This document shows positions 46,407-56,948 of a stretch of 64,000 bases of DNA, in pieces. The stretch is from Lasiodiplodia sp. COLG20 (Eukaryota > Ascomycota > Dothideomycetes > Botryosphaeriales > Botryosphaeriaceae). The stretch is from positions 1,116,001 to 1,180,000 of the forward strand of contig VNWV01000003.1 of the NCBI GenBank assembly GCA_009801085.1, given 5' to 3'. A program made the position numbers and the translations under genes. The notes under the pieces were generated by a model, which saw only the letters and a list, made by a program, of their open reading frames with translations, searched no databases and was not told where the DNA came from. Within the stretch, counting starts at the first letter, position 1. Every line of letters starts with the position of its first letter.

Positions 46407-48103
46407 ATGAAGTCCTTCGGAATCGCCGCTGCCGCGGCTGCGCTCTTCGCGCGCGCCGCCCTGGCGGACGTCCCGCCGATTGTCATCAAGGTACGCGGCG
46501 CCATGGCTTGGCTGCATCGCCATGCGCGGCCAACCGAATGCCACGCCGCTAACATGTCTTGTCATAGGGCTCCAAGTTCTTCTACTCCAACAACGGCACG
46601 CAGTTCTACATCCGCGGTGTCGCCTACCAGCAGGAGTACTCCACCAACAGCAGCTCGTCCGACGACAGCGCCGACAACTACAAGGACCCGCTTTCCGACA
46701 GCACCAGCTGCAAGCGTGACATCCCTTACCTCTCCGAGCTCCGCACCAACACCATCCGTGTCTACGCCATCAACCCTGACGAGGACCACGATGAGTGCAT
46801 GCAGGCGCTGCAGGACGCCGGCATCTACGTCGTTGCTGACCTGTCGTCTCCCGGCACCTCCATCAACCGCAACGATGCCGCCTGGAACGACAAGCTGTAC
46901 GCCCGCTACACTGCCGTCATCGACGCCATGGCCAAGTACAACAACACCCTCGGTTTCTTCGCCGGTAACGAGGTCTCCAACCAGGCCAACAACACCGACG
47001 CCTCCGCTTTCGTGAAGGCCGCCGTCCGCGACAGCAAGGCCTACATCGCGGCCCAGGGCTACCGCGAGATTGGTGTTGGTTATGCTACCAACGATGATGC
47101 CGACATCCGTGTCGACATGGCTGACTACTTCGACTGCGGTGACTCTGCCTCTGCCATCGACTTCTGGGGCTACAACATCTACTCGTGGTGCGGTGACTCT
47201 TCGTACACCAAGTCCGGCTATGATGTCCGCACCAAGGAGTTCGCGAGCTACAACGTCCCCGTCTTCTTTGCTGAGTACGGCTGCAACGAGGTCACTCCCC
47301 GCAAGTTCACCGACACTCCTACCCTCTTCGGTGACCAGATGAACGATATCTGGTCCGGTGGTATCGTCTACATGTACTTCCAGGAGGAGAACGACTACGG
47401 TCTCGTCACGGTCGATGGCGACAAGGTCAGCACCCTCAAGGACTTCAGCTACTACTCCAGCCAGATCCAGAAGGCTACTGCTACTGGTGTTAACTCTGCC
47501 GACTACACTCCCACCAACACCGCGGCTGCCGACTGCCCGTCCGTTGGCACTGCTTGGCAGGCCAAGGCTACTCCTCTTCCCCCGACCCCCAACACGGAGC
47601 TCTGCCAGTGCATGTACAACTCGCTGAGCTGCGTCGTTGCTTCGGATGTCGACACTGACGACTACGGTGACCTTTTCGGCGTTGTCTGCGGTCTCAACGA
47701 CGAGGCTTGCGCCGGTATCACCCACAACGCCACCACCGGTGTCTACGGTGCCTACAGCATGTGCAACACCACTGAGCAGATGGCTTTCGTCCTCAACCGC
47801 TACTACGAGCTTGCCGACAGCAGCTCCAGCGCTTGCGCTTTCTCTGGCTCTGCTACCCTCAAGTCTGCTGTCACCCCCACTGGCCAGTGCTCTAGCCTAA
47901 TCAAGGAGGCCGGTACCGCCGGTACCAACACCATCACCTCTACCCCCACTGGCACCGGCTCTAGCAGCGGCAGCGCTTCCGGCACTTCCACTGGTGCTGC
48001 CATGGCCATCCAGGCCCCCAGCTTCCAGATCGGCGGTGTCGTCCAGATGGGTGCTTACATCTTCGGTGCCGTCCTCACCGGTGCTGGCATGATCCTTCTG
48101 TAA
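46407..48103 (+). CDS. GPI-anchored 1,3-beta-glucanosyltransferase (GH72 + CBM43, Gel/Gas/Phr family)
   Basis: Exons 46407..46490 and 46568..48103 encode 539 residues. The signal peptide ends near ALADVPP. The GH72 domain starts GSKFFYSNNGTQFYIRGVAYQ. Its two catalytic glutamates are E163 in FFAGNEVSN and E264 in VPVFFAEYGC, 101 residues apart as in the family. A Cys-rich CBM43 (X8) domain follows from about residue 380 (LCQCMYNSLSCVV, FGVVCGL). Then come a Ser/Gly/Thr-rich linker and a hydrophobic C-terminus (GAYIFGAVLTGAGMILL) for GPI attachment. The enzyme splits and elongates beta-1,3-glucan chains at the cell surface, using the product of the divergent FKS1. The 77-bp intron falls just after the signal peptide (VIK junction). 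Confidence 0.96.
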
Positions 48104-48829
48104 ATTTGCTAGCCAGCGTAATGTGGAGCATAGTGGCGCTTGGAGGGTCCGATAAGCGTCTTGCATTTGGGTATTCAATGCCGTTTTGCTGGATAAGAGT
48201 TCAGGGTTGAGAACTCGTCTGGAGATATACCTTTGCCCCTGCGGTTTCGTGCGCTTCATTCAATAAATGCTTTTTATCTTCCACGATCTGTACTGATTAT
48301 GCCTTTTTTGCCAAGAGTACTTGTACATGTCAGTGATTGTTATTCTTGTACATATATAATTCGCCTAATCCAACGACTGCATCACGTCACTAAGGCGCGT
48401 GCATTAATAACCGCCCATTTTCTCAGCGACCCAGTACTGTTGGATGTTAAACATCAAAACGAAGCACGCGCTCCGAGACACTTGGCGGTGTAAGGCCAAG
48501 GATTCTCCAGGCAAGTCCAAGTAATCCCTTGCTTATTGCCAAACCAGCTGCGAGAGCTAGTTTGTATCACACCTCATAGACAAGTCACAACTGAAGTGAA
48601 GTTTTCGTGGAGTCTTGACCCATGGAACCGTGCATCTAGACAGCAAGCGCATGACACAGAGTGAGGAACGAAGGTTCTTTTCTTTTCTTTTTTTTACATG
48701 ACCGTCGAGAACTTAGATATTCACAGTCAGCAAAAGAAGTCCGGCTTTCTTTTAGATGTTTTCATTCCAGAAGCCCGTATTGTCTCAAAGAGAGCGGCTG
48801 AGGAGCGCGCTCCATCCATCGTGTAACCT

Positions 48830-49024
48830 ATGAGAACAGTTCTTCAACTGCCTACTTGCTGTCTTCACAGACCAACTACCCTTTGTTTATTATCTCACTC
48901 TTGCCACTCTTGCCACTCTTGCCACCTTTGCCACCTTTGCCACCTTTGCCACCTTTGCCACCTTTGCCACCTTTGCCACTTGCTTCTACCACCTCATCCT
49001 GCACCTTCTGAAGGTTACTACTGA
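48830..49024 (+). CDS. Upstream ORF with (S/L)CH tripeptide array
   Basis: A 64-codon frame from a true ATG to TGA, ending 6 bases before the ATG of the chitin-binding gene and in the same frame as it. The middle is nine S/L-C-H tripeptides encoded by the 9-bp repeat. It ends LLLPPHPAPSEGYY. It could be a translated uORF that lowers re-initiation at the main start, a Cys/His-rich micropeptide, or simply noncoding leader. Whether the transcript begins before 48830 is unknown. Confidence 0.3.
   Translation: MRTVLQLPTCCLHRPTTLCLLSHSCHSCHSCHLCHLCHLCHLCHLCHLCHLLLPPHPAPSEGYY
48901..48979 (+). repeat. 9-bp tandem repeat (TTGCCACCT/TTGCCACTC), about 8.8 copies
   Basis: The first two units are TTGCCACTC, the next six TTGCCACCT, and the last is partial. 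Unit length is a multiple of three, so copy-number change would keep the overlapping frame open. Confidence 0.95.
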
Positions 49025-49030
49025 GTGACC

Positions 49031-51455
49031 ATGTTGCTTAGCGTCTTCAGGACTGGCCTACTGGCCGGTCTTGGACTGCTCTCAGCAAGTGGTCAAGCAA
49101 AGATAGTAACAGTGTACGAAACAGCAACCACTTGTTTTCCTCTTGGGCCGGCCTCGGGAGCAACTTCCATCTCGAGCGAGGCCAGGAGCGCTCCTTCTCC
49201 AACCAGCACAGTCTGGACCGACGCAAATATTGCTGCTGGTGAACCTTTTCTCTTAGAGGTCCAGCGCCTCGACGGCTCCGCACTCGGAAAACGCCAACAG
49301 CTTACGCCTGAGATATCTTGGCTCATGGAGAATGGCAACACAACGACGGATTCCAGCCGGGCAGCTGTATGCTCCATTGATCGAGACGGGCATCTTCACA
49401 TCAACAACAATATCATGTCAGTGAATGAGGGTGTACAAAGTGCGCCATTTGTGGCCAATCTGGGAGCTTTCTCAATTAGCACGAAGTTCTCAACAACGAA
49501 CACCCTACTCAGCTGGACCAATTCCACGTTCTCAAATGGGACCGCGCAATTCTACAAGCTTCCTGTTGGGCTTCTTGAGAATGCACAGATTTTGGGGAAG
49601 TACTACGGTCCTCCAGAGCCTAATCGGGGCTGGACGCCAATCAACCTTTGGGCAAGATCATGTAAGTAAGTTGGTCATCCTGCATGACAAATCACTCACC
49701 TCGCTGCTTAGTGAACATGCATAGCAGCCCGCCAGCATCCACCCCGAGCGTTAGTCCATCGTCATCGGCAAGTATCGCTAGTTCAAGCGCTTCAAGCGTC
49801 AGCATTCCAGTCCCGAGTAACGTCTCGCCCAATGGAAGATGTGGTTCATCTGACGGTGGCTTTACATGTCAAGGATCACAATTTGGTGTTTGTTGCGGTG
49901 TTGATGGTCGCTGGTATGTTTTATTTGGACAAATGATCTATCGCCTTTACTAATTCCGGCTCAGTTCGAGTTCGGATAATGCGTGCCAGGCGGGATGTCA
50001 ACCCAAGTTCGGTTTCTGTGCCCCAGCCGGTGCAAACATTAGTGACAACGGCCTCTGCGGTCAGCAAAACCACAAAGTCTGTTTGGGCTCGCAGTTTGGC
50101 AATTGCTGCAGCATCTACGGATACTGTGGGAGCACTACTGAATTCTGTGCGCCAAACAATTGCGCTGCTGGTTTCGGTTACTGCAGCCCTAACACTACTT
50201 CTTCGACCACGCTGGGAGCAGGATCAAGCTCTGAGACTGCACTTACCTTCGTGACGATGCCAAGATCTTTGGATAGCTTTACAAGTGCCTCTATTGCCGT
50301 CAGTTCAACCGCGACAGGAGGCAGAATATCCTTTTCTCTGGACAGCGGGAGCTCTGTCTCGTTGACAATGACTCTAAGTGCTTCTTCCGGGACACAGGTT
50401 CCTGTAGCTTCCGGTAGTAGCATCAGCATATCTTCTATAAGCGGCAGTCTCAGCTCCTCTCAGATGGCCGTTATGAGCAGTTCCACGTCCACCTCAGGTC
50501 TTGCCCCATCAAGCAATACTATTTCTTCATCATCCAATGGAGTAGGATCCTCTTCCAGCTCTGCGATCGGGATCTCAGAAGTGAGCACATCAACGTCTTC
50601 GCGGATTTCAATTGCTTCACTCCTCTTCCCTTCTACTTCTCCGACAATTTCTACTACACCAAACTCTTCTTCCTCTTCACCTGCGGTTCTAGTTAATAGT
50701 ACCCCAACTACCGCCAGCCCCCATGAGACAACACAGATCAGCACCGCGGTTATAACACCAGTCCCGGCTTCATCTTCTTCAACCTCGACTTCGAGTTTGC
50801 CTTCTGAGTTGATGTCATATAGCTTCATTGCTCCCTCCTCGTCTTCATCATCCTCAACTTCATCCTATCTCATCTATTACGACGACTTCACAATCTCAAC
50901 TACTCTGTCGTCTTCAAGGTTTACTACGGCGCCAGCCAGTTCTTCCAGTCTCTCGCCGACAAGCAGTCCTTCCCTCTCCTCATTTTTCACGCCCATGACC
51001 TCGTCTTCTTTGATGTATTACGATGACTTCATCACCTCATCTTCCTCATTTTATCGTTCAACCCCTACCCCTATCACAAGCATTTCGTCTCTCTCTTCCT
51101 CATTTACCGCTTCGAGCTCATCGAGCTCTCCATCCTACCCGCCCGGTGCGTGCGGTTCGGAATTTGGAAATCAGAATTGCACAGCCGCCAATTCTGGTCC
51201 TTGCTGTTCCAAGTACGGCTTCTGGTAAGCTCGTCTCCCCGCGCCGCTACTGCACGATTATGAGTCACCCATATCTAATATTTCGCCAGCGGCGGTGGTA
51301 TCGATTTCTGTGGTTCGGGCTGCCAGGCATCATTTGGCCATTGCGATCCTGTGGACATCTCTGTCGCCTCCATGAGCAGCGGCTCTTCCACTGCTGCATC
51401 GATTCCATCCTTTGCGACGTTCGTGCTAGTCCCGGGTCGAGTACCGCGCGTTTAG
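49031..51455 (+). CDS. Ser-rich cell-wall protein with three CBM18 (hevein-like) chitin-binding domains
   Basis: Exons 49031..49661, 49712..49913, 49965..51224 and 51290..51455 encode 752 residues. A signal peptide covers about 1-24. An N-terminal domain (about 25-210) has a polysaccharide-binding look (GLLENAQILGKYYGPPEP) but is unnamed. Two adjacent CBM18 modules at about 252-296 (NGRCGSSDGGFTC, FGVCCGVDGRC) and 306-352 (NGLCGQQNHKVC, FGNCCSIYGYC) precede a Ser/Thr spacer of about 300 residues. The third module is at about 672-718 (GACGSEFGNQNC, GPCCSKYGFC, DFCGSGCQASFGHC). Introns cut modules 1 and 3 at the same place, after the codon pair ending in TG, a sign of module duplication. The role is probably chitin binding in the wall or effector-like shielding. 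The 3' end is uncertain: a further intron (GTACCG donor at 51441, CTAAC branch) could extend the protein. Confidence 0.85.
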
Positions 51456-53771
51456 CCTCGGCGTGGTCATGTACTGCTAACTCGTCATCGGCGCTAATGG
51501 CAAGAGTGCTACCGTGGGCGTGCAAGGGCCCGGCAGTACCGCCGCTAATTTTGTCCTTGACCAGCGCGTCATTCGTCCGCTGGAGACAGTGATGTGCGAT
51601 ACGAACACAAATGTTTGGAGGAAGCTGGCGGGCTGGGTATTTTTTTTTTTTCTCTCCGTGTGGGCGATGGATGAATGCACCGATTGAGATTTTGCATCCT
51701 ATGTTTGCTTTCCCTTCTTAGCACCACTCTATGTTGGCAACGCACGCGGCAAGCTCATAATAGCTTTTTCTGAGCGCTGGCTTTGCTTCGTATTTCAATC
51801 AAGGGCGAGGGATGTTTATCCTATTTCAGTTGTAGGATCATCTGTGTTAGCAATGAAGTGATTTAAGGAATGGCACTTGGAAATCTCTCAGATTTGTTGC
51901 AAAGTAGATACTCGATACTTAAGAGGTAATCTCCGTAGCCATCCGATGTTGTCATTTTTGAGCGCGGGTTCAGCGTGTGAGCTTTGGTGACATGTAGATT
52001 GGCGTTTTACGAAGCACAGATAGCCTCATCACAGTCTCCTGGCCCGATGTTTCTAGAACCAACACGATCCTGATATTACTCTTTTCCCCCTTTGCAGGGC
52101 TTGAGAGACGGACCTGAGCTTTCAGTCTTAGAGTACTCCCCTGCGCTTTGGCACTCCAATGACCCGGATACGTTCATGGATGGTGGTATGTGCGGAAAGC
52201 CGAAAGCAAGCGTGCGGCAATCTACGCCCGGTCACGCATTGGGCAAGTGCCAAAGCGGACGTTCATGGCCGATTTGAGGCCGCATTCCACGATGTCAGAT
52301 GCTTCCCACGTGGCGAGTGGTTGAAGCCGAAAATAGTACGCAGTGATGGCCGCAAAGCATCAGCTGGCAGCATTATTGGTACCCACAAAGTGGAGATAGG
52401 CCAGTAGTTGAAAACAGCATCTGATGTGCTGATGTCCCCACGGGCGTGCATTGGCGAAGGTGGCGATCCGTAATGCGTCGGCCGACCACCATCATCTCGC
52501 CTTCTGAAAGCCAAGGACAATCCCCCTAACCTCGACGTTTTCTGTGCCGATTGACCCGCCCTAACTCCTGGTATGCCTGGTATCACAACGCCGTGCCACA
52601 AAAAATAGTCAATGTACGCTCGCGGTCCACAGCGGATGCTGTTGGGCGGGGGGCGGAGGCGCTACCGCCGGGGTGTGTTCCGGAGTTGTTCTTTGATTTC
52701 GTCGATAAAGTGCCTGAAAAATGACGGGCCCTCTGGGTGTTGACGTGTCAGCGGTACATTGGAGCTGCAGGTCACGATGGGACGCACGGTTGCGGTCGAT
52801 ATTGGTGCCGCCCATCTCTTCCATTGGCGTGCCGTGGCGCAGGCGGTGAAACCTTCTGTAGGCATTCTGTACGGCGCGATGGAAGGCCGGGCTCGAGAGG
52901 AGCTGCGATCAGCGTTAGAAAGCGTTGACAGCGATCACGTATGGTGGCGGCTACTCACGCGGGTGGTGGCCCAGACCTATAAGGCAGCCGGCAGTCAGCA
53001 GTGGACACCTGGAGGCACAGGCAGCAGGGAACAACACACCTCGAGCAGGCGCAGCCAGATCATGGCGAAACACAGGGCGGTGGACACGCGCGCGGAGGTG
53101 CAGGCGGGGAACGAGTTGTTAGCTGCGGCGGCGTTATGGGCTGGCGATAAGCCGGGCCCGGTTGAAGGCTTATTTACAGTAACTTAAAGCGCCACAGCCT
53201 CGGGTCAGCCTTGCCATTACCACCACCCACGAGCCGCATATTTAGCCCTCTCGAACCACCGTATATATCCGCTCTCAGCGCCGCCCCTCACCATCTCAGA
53301 GCCCTGCCGAGTATTACAAACCGCGCATAAATCCGCCCTCAACCCAGCAGCCCCGCGCGACACGATCCCCTACGCCCAGCCCCGACTGCCGCCACAAATC
53401 TCCCGCCGCCCGCCGTCGCGCCTATCGCACCCCTCAGCGCTGCATGCGCCCGCTCTCCTACTCGATCGCTGACTGATTGCCGCCTGCGCGCAACCCTCGC
53501 GACCATCGCCCCGTCACCCTCTTCGCCGCCCGACCATCGCGACCCCGTAATTTCCCCAACGAACCTCGCGAACATACGTGCCATTTCTCCCTCGCCGCGC
53601 CGACTCCGGCCAGCCGCAGCCCTCAGCTCTCTCTCCGCGCAACACAATTGGTCTGACCCGGAGCGCCTGCGTGTCTCCCAAGCACGCGTCGCCAACGTGC
53701 ATCACCTCCGCGAGCTTCGGCGCAAAGCCGCAAGCAAACGCTCCCGATCCGCCGGTTCCAGGAAATCGAAC
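51456..53771. other. Intergenic region, 2.3 kb, with phosphatase promoter
   Basis: The 3' flank of the chitin-binding gene and upstream region of the phosphatase. TATATA lies at 53262..53267, about 500 bp before the phosphatase ATG, followed by a very C-rich leader. A frame at 52759..53187 starts with TTG and shows no motif. No gene recognised. Confidence 0.5.
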
Positions 53772-55251
53772 ATGTCAAGCTCCTCGCCGCTCCAGGTTCC
53801 CGGATCGCCGCACTCGTCGAAGCGCTCGCTCTCTCGCGACAGTATACGTTCCTCGGCTGCCGTGTCGTCCTTGTCCCTCAGCAGTTCACGGGCGGGCTCA
53901 GCGCGCGGAGGTGACAGCCGGCTTTCGGGCGAGGATGGCATTGAGGCACCGTTGCCGTGGTTCTTGAGACAGTCGAAAACAGGCAGGTTGTCATCTACAC
54001 TCTGTTGTGTGCTTCAAGTGCACCGTGGCGCCAGGAGCTAACTTCAGCGCGCACAGAACTCGCTGAGAAATTCGAGAGCCTCGGGTGGCAGGAGCGCAAG
54101 CGCATTGCCGAAGGCGCCCTGCAGACCAACTCGCCTTCCCAATGGGCCCGCATGACGGGCGGCCTCGTGGCCCAGCGCAACCGTTACATGAACGTGGACC
54201 CGTTTGCCGCCAATCGCGTACAATTGAAGGTGCCTGAAGGCCACGACGACTATATCAATGCGTCCCCGATTATCATACGGTCTTCGAAAACAGGCGCAGC
54301 CAAGAATTACATCGCGACTCAGGTGCGTTGGTGCAGGTGAACTTGCCCTGTCGACTTCTAATGCGTCAGCAGGGCCCCAAAGACAATACTCACCACCATC
54401 TGTGGCGTATGATCTGGCACGAGTGTGCGTCTCCAGCTGTCGTTGTAATGCTGACGCAGCCATACGAGGCCGGCCGAGAGAAGTGCTATCAGTACTACCC
54501 TGATAACATGGAGTCGCCACCAATAATCGTGAATGAACACGACGAATTTGGAGATGAGGTCGTCTTCGAAGTTAGCTTGGTTTCTATACGGGAAGACGAA
54601 AAGTCACGATCGACTCTCCGCGAGCTCGAGATCAAGGACCGCGCGTCTGGAAAAACGAAGAAGGTCTGGCACATCCTGTGGCCAGTTTGGCCGGATTTTG
54701 GCGTGCCAGAAGGCCCGCACAAGCATCTCCTGGTGAACTTGATACCGCTTTCTGAGGAAAAGAACGCAGGCGAGGAGAACCCCCGGATTGTTCACTGTAG
54801 TGCCGGTGTCGGTCGTAGCGGAACGTTCATAGCCCTGGATCACCTTTTGGCGGAGCTTGACGCAGGAGCTCTTGACGACGTGCCTGATGGCAAGGATCCG
54901 GTTGAGGAGACGGTCGAAATCCTCCGTAGCCAGCGGATGATGATGGTGCAGCAGGATTCCCAGTTCGCCCTCATCTACGAGACGCTGCGCGAGAAATGGG
55001 TTGACCGATGGCGGGAGCGCCAAGGCCTGCCGCCAATCAAACGTATTGTAGACAGCGGAAGAGGGTCCAGCGAGGAGGGAGGCACTGATGCCAAGCGAAG
55101 TGGAGATGCGGCAGAGGTTGACGAGCGCGACACCAAGGTCGCGCGTTTCACGTCAGAACTCGAGGCTGAGCTGAGACAGAATGTCGAACGGGAGAGGCTC
55201 GCGCGTCTTACAGAACTCGAGGCTGAACTGAGGCAAAATGCTGCCGGTTAG
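53772..55251 (+). CDS. Classical protein tyrosine phosphatase
   Basis: Exons 53772..53982, 54057..54322 and 54373..55251 encode 451 residues. A Ser-rich N-terminus is followed by the PTP domain: RNRYMNVDPF, DDYINASPI, YIATQGPK, LWRMIWHE, and the WPD loop WPDFGVPEG. The signature HCSAGVGRSGTF has catalytic Cys301 and Arg307, and the Q-loop region reads MMMVQQDSQFALIYE. All catalytic elements are present, so it should be active. It resembles yeast Ptp1/S. pombe Pyp-type enzymes that dephosphorylate MAP kinases and other proteins. Intron 1 (53983..54056) must start with GC (CAG|GCAGGT) to keep frame and give SKTELAEKF. Intron 2 ends in CAGCAG, a tandem acceptor. The C-terminus repeats an ELEAELRQN module. 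Confidence 0.93.
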
Positions 55252-56948
55252 TACTCCTCGCTGTTGACGTTGGCTACGCCGACATATACCTTTTTGCATC
55301 CTATTCTATCCTCAAAGCGATATTCATCCTTATCCCTCTTCTTATTATCTTTCGGGTTCCTCCACGCCTGGAGAAGTTGTGACCACTTGTTTCCTTTGTG
55401 GTTCGTGGCTAGACTGTGGACGGTGCTGTATAAGTTTGCATGTGAATACATTGGGGCATTGGATGGAGACATGATTATCTTTCTCTTGGGTTGTACATCA
55501 TCTTCATTCCTACTTCTCTCAATCATTGGTCGTTTTCCATCACGAGAGCGTTGGCTATATACCACAAACTGCATTTGGTTCGGTGGTAAAGTTCGGAATA
55601 TAGGGTTGCTTGATTGGTCACACATATGCAAACAATTAGTAAGTGCTACATTTTGAGGGCCTCGTTTACAGTATAGAGGGGTGCTACAACCGATGGCCAG
55701 CGCGAAGAATGGTAGGGCTCTAGAACATAGTGCAGTTATGTTCCAGCTCTGCCTTAAGAAAAATAGCATATGTGGGTAGCTGAGGCTATTGCCCGGACGA
55801 GAACGTGGACTTCAAATTCTACATACGCGTCGATAGCTTCAGCTACCCACGACACGAGCAAAAAACAAATCCATGCCAGCCATCAGCTGCGAGAGAGGGC
55901 TGTACATTATTATCGAGGCCGGCATGGTTGAGCAGAGGCACGAAGGTCACTGCAAGCCTGGTAACAAATCTGCTCTGTTCTGCAGCAACAGAGCGCGATA
56001 CCAAAGTATCAATAAGTCATACTTTAAGGTTACTTACATTTAAAGTTAGATGTGCTTTTGGGATACTGGAGCCTCCTTTTATCCCAACACCGCCCTCCAA
56101 AGTCTTTACCAAATTGCCATCCGGCGTTGACCAGGCTAGCCTGCTAGGCCCCAACCAAGTTGAAGGTGAGGCGCAAAGATGGATGTCTGTGCGGCTGCGA
56201 GCACAGATGGCAACAAGATAGGGCCGAAGAGGCGGACGGCCAGAATGCCGGTGGAAGTCGGCATTGGGTGCTGTTCTGGCCACCTATTGTATCATCGGCG
56301 CAACCCACAGTCTCCACAGGGTGCTTTGTTGTCCTGAAACACGGTCTGGAAGCAACGTGCGAGCAGCCTATGTGGCGCACTGGGATCATCTCGGCGGCTT
56401 CAGTATTGTAGCACGAGGAGGATGCTGGCTGTTGGGCGCTGTTGTCCTGGAGTAAGGCTGCAATGGAAACAAGCATGCGGCTGGCAGCAGCCTCATTGTT
56501 GCAGCAGCGGTACTGTAGGCCTGTGGAGCGCTTGGTGGGGCAGCGGGTGCGATAAGGTCGATGAGGCGAGCGGTTCCATGCAGCGGATCGTGAATATCTT
56601 TCCGAATTGGCGAGCGAGGCCGGGCTTCGCTCCCAATGAGTGCTGGGTGACGGCCACGACAAGCATCGGCAAGCCGGGCAAGCCAGGTCGATCGGACGGG
56701 AGCCGGTATCAGAAGCGCAGAGCTACGGCACCGACACGGCCGCCGTTTCTCCACGACCCGGGACGGCTGCGTCCACCCCTTCACCGCTGCTGCTGCTGCT
56801 GCGTCTCTGCGCTACAACTCAATCTCCATCCATCGCGCTGGTTTCCTGCACCACCTACTTTGTATCACGTCGCGCTGCCGCCTTGGGCTAGCGCGTCATC
56901 ACAGGACTGCCGACGAGCCAGGGTCATCAGTGCAGCTACCTTGCAATC
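55252..56948. other. Intergenic region, 1.7 kb
   Basis: Phosphatase 3' flank and promoter side of the channel gene. It carries palindromic repeat copy E. No gene recognised. Confidence 0.55.
55765..55877. repeat. Palindromic hairpin repeat family, copy E (best two-arm copy)
   Basis: The left arm GTGGGTAGCTGAGGCTAT (55772..55789) and right arm ATAGCTTCAGCTACCCAC (55833..55850) are inverted repeats differing at one position. They are separated by 43 bases that keep CCCGGACGAGAACGTGGA. The right end continues GACACGAGCAAAAAACAAA and then TCCATGCC, which matches copy B in inverse orientation. Confidence 0.8.

Larger units (their letters stand above)
48104..49030. other. Intergenic region and leader of the chitin-binding gene
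   Basis: 0.9 kb containing the GH72 3' flank, a C/T-rich run near 48680, an upstream ORF and a 9-bp tandem repeat, both given separately. Confidence 0.6.

Noticed and set aside
46562..47725. A 387-codon minus-strand frame opposite the GH72 gene
   Set aside because: Same codon-bias shadow as above. Its translation is Val/Gly/Asp-rich with no family resemblance.
52759..53187. 142-codon plus-strand frame upstream of the phosphatase
   Set aside because: Starts with a non-ATG codon, has random-looking composition and no motif or splice signals.
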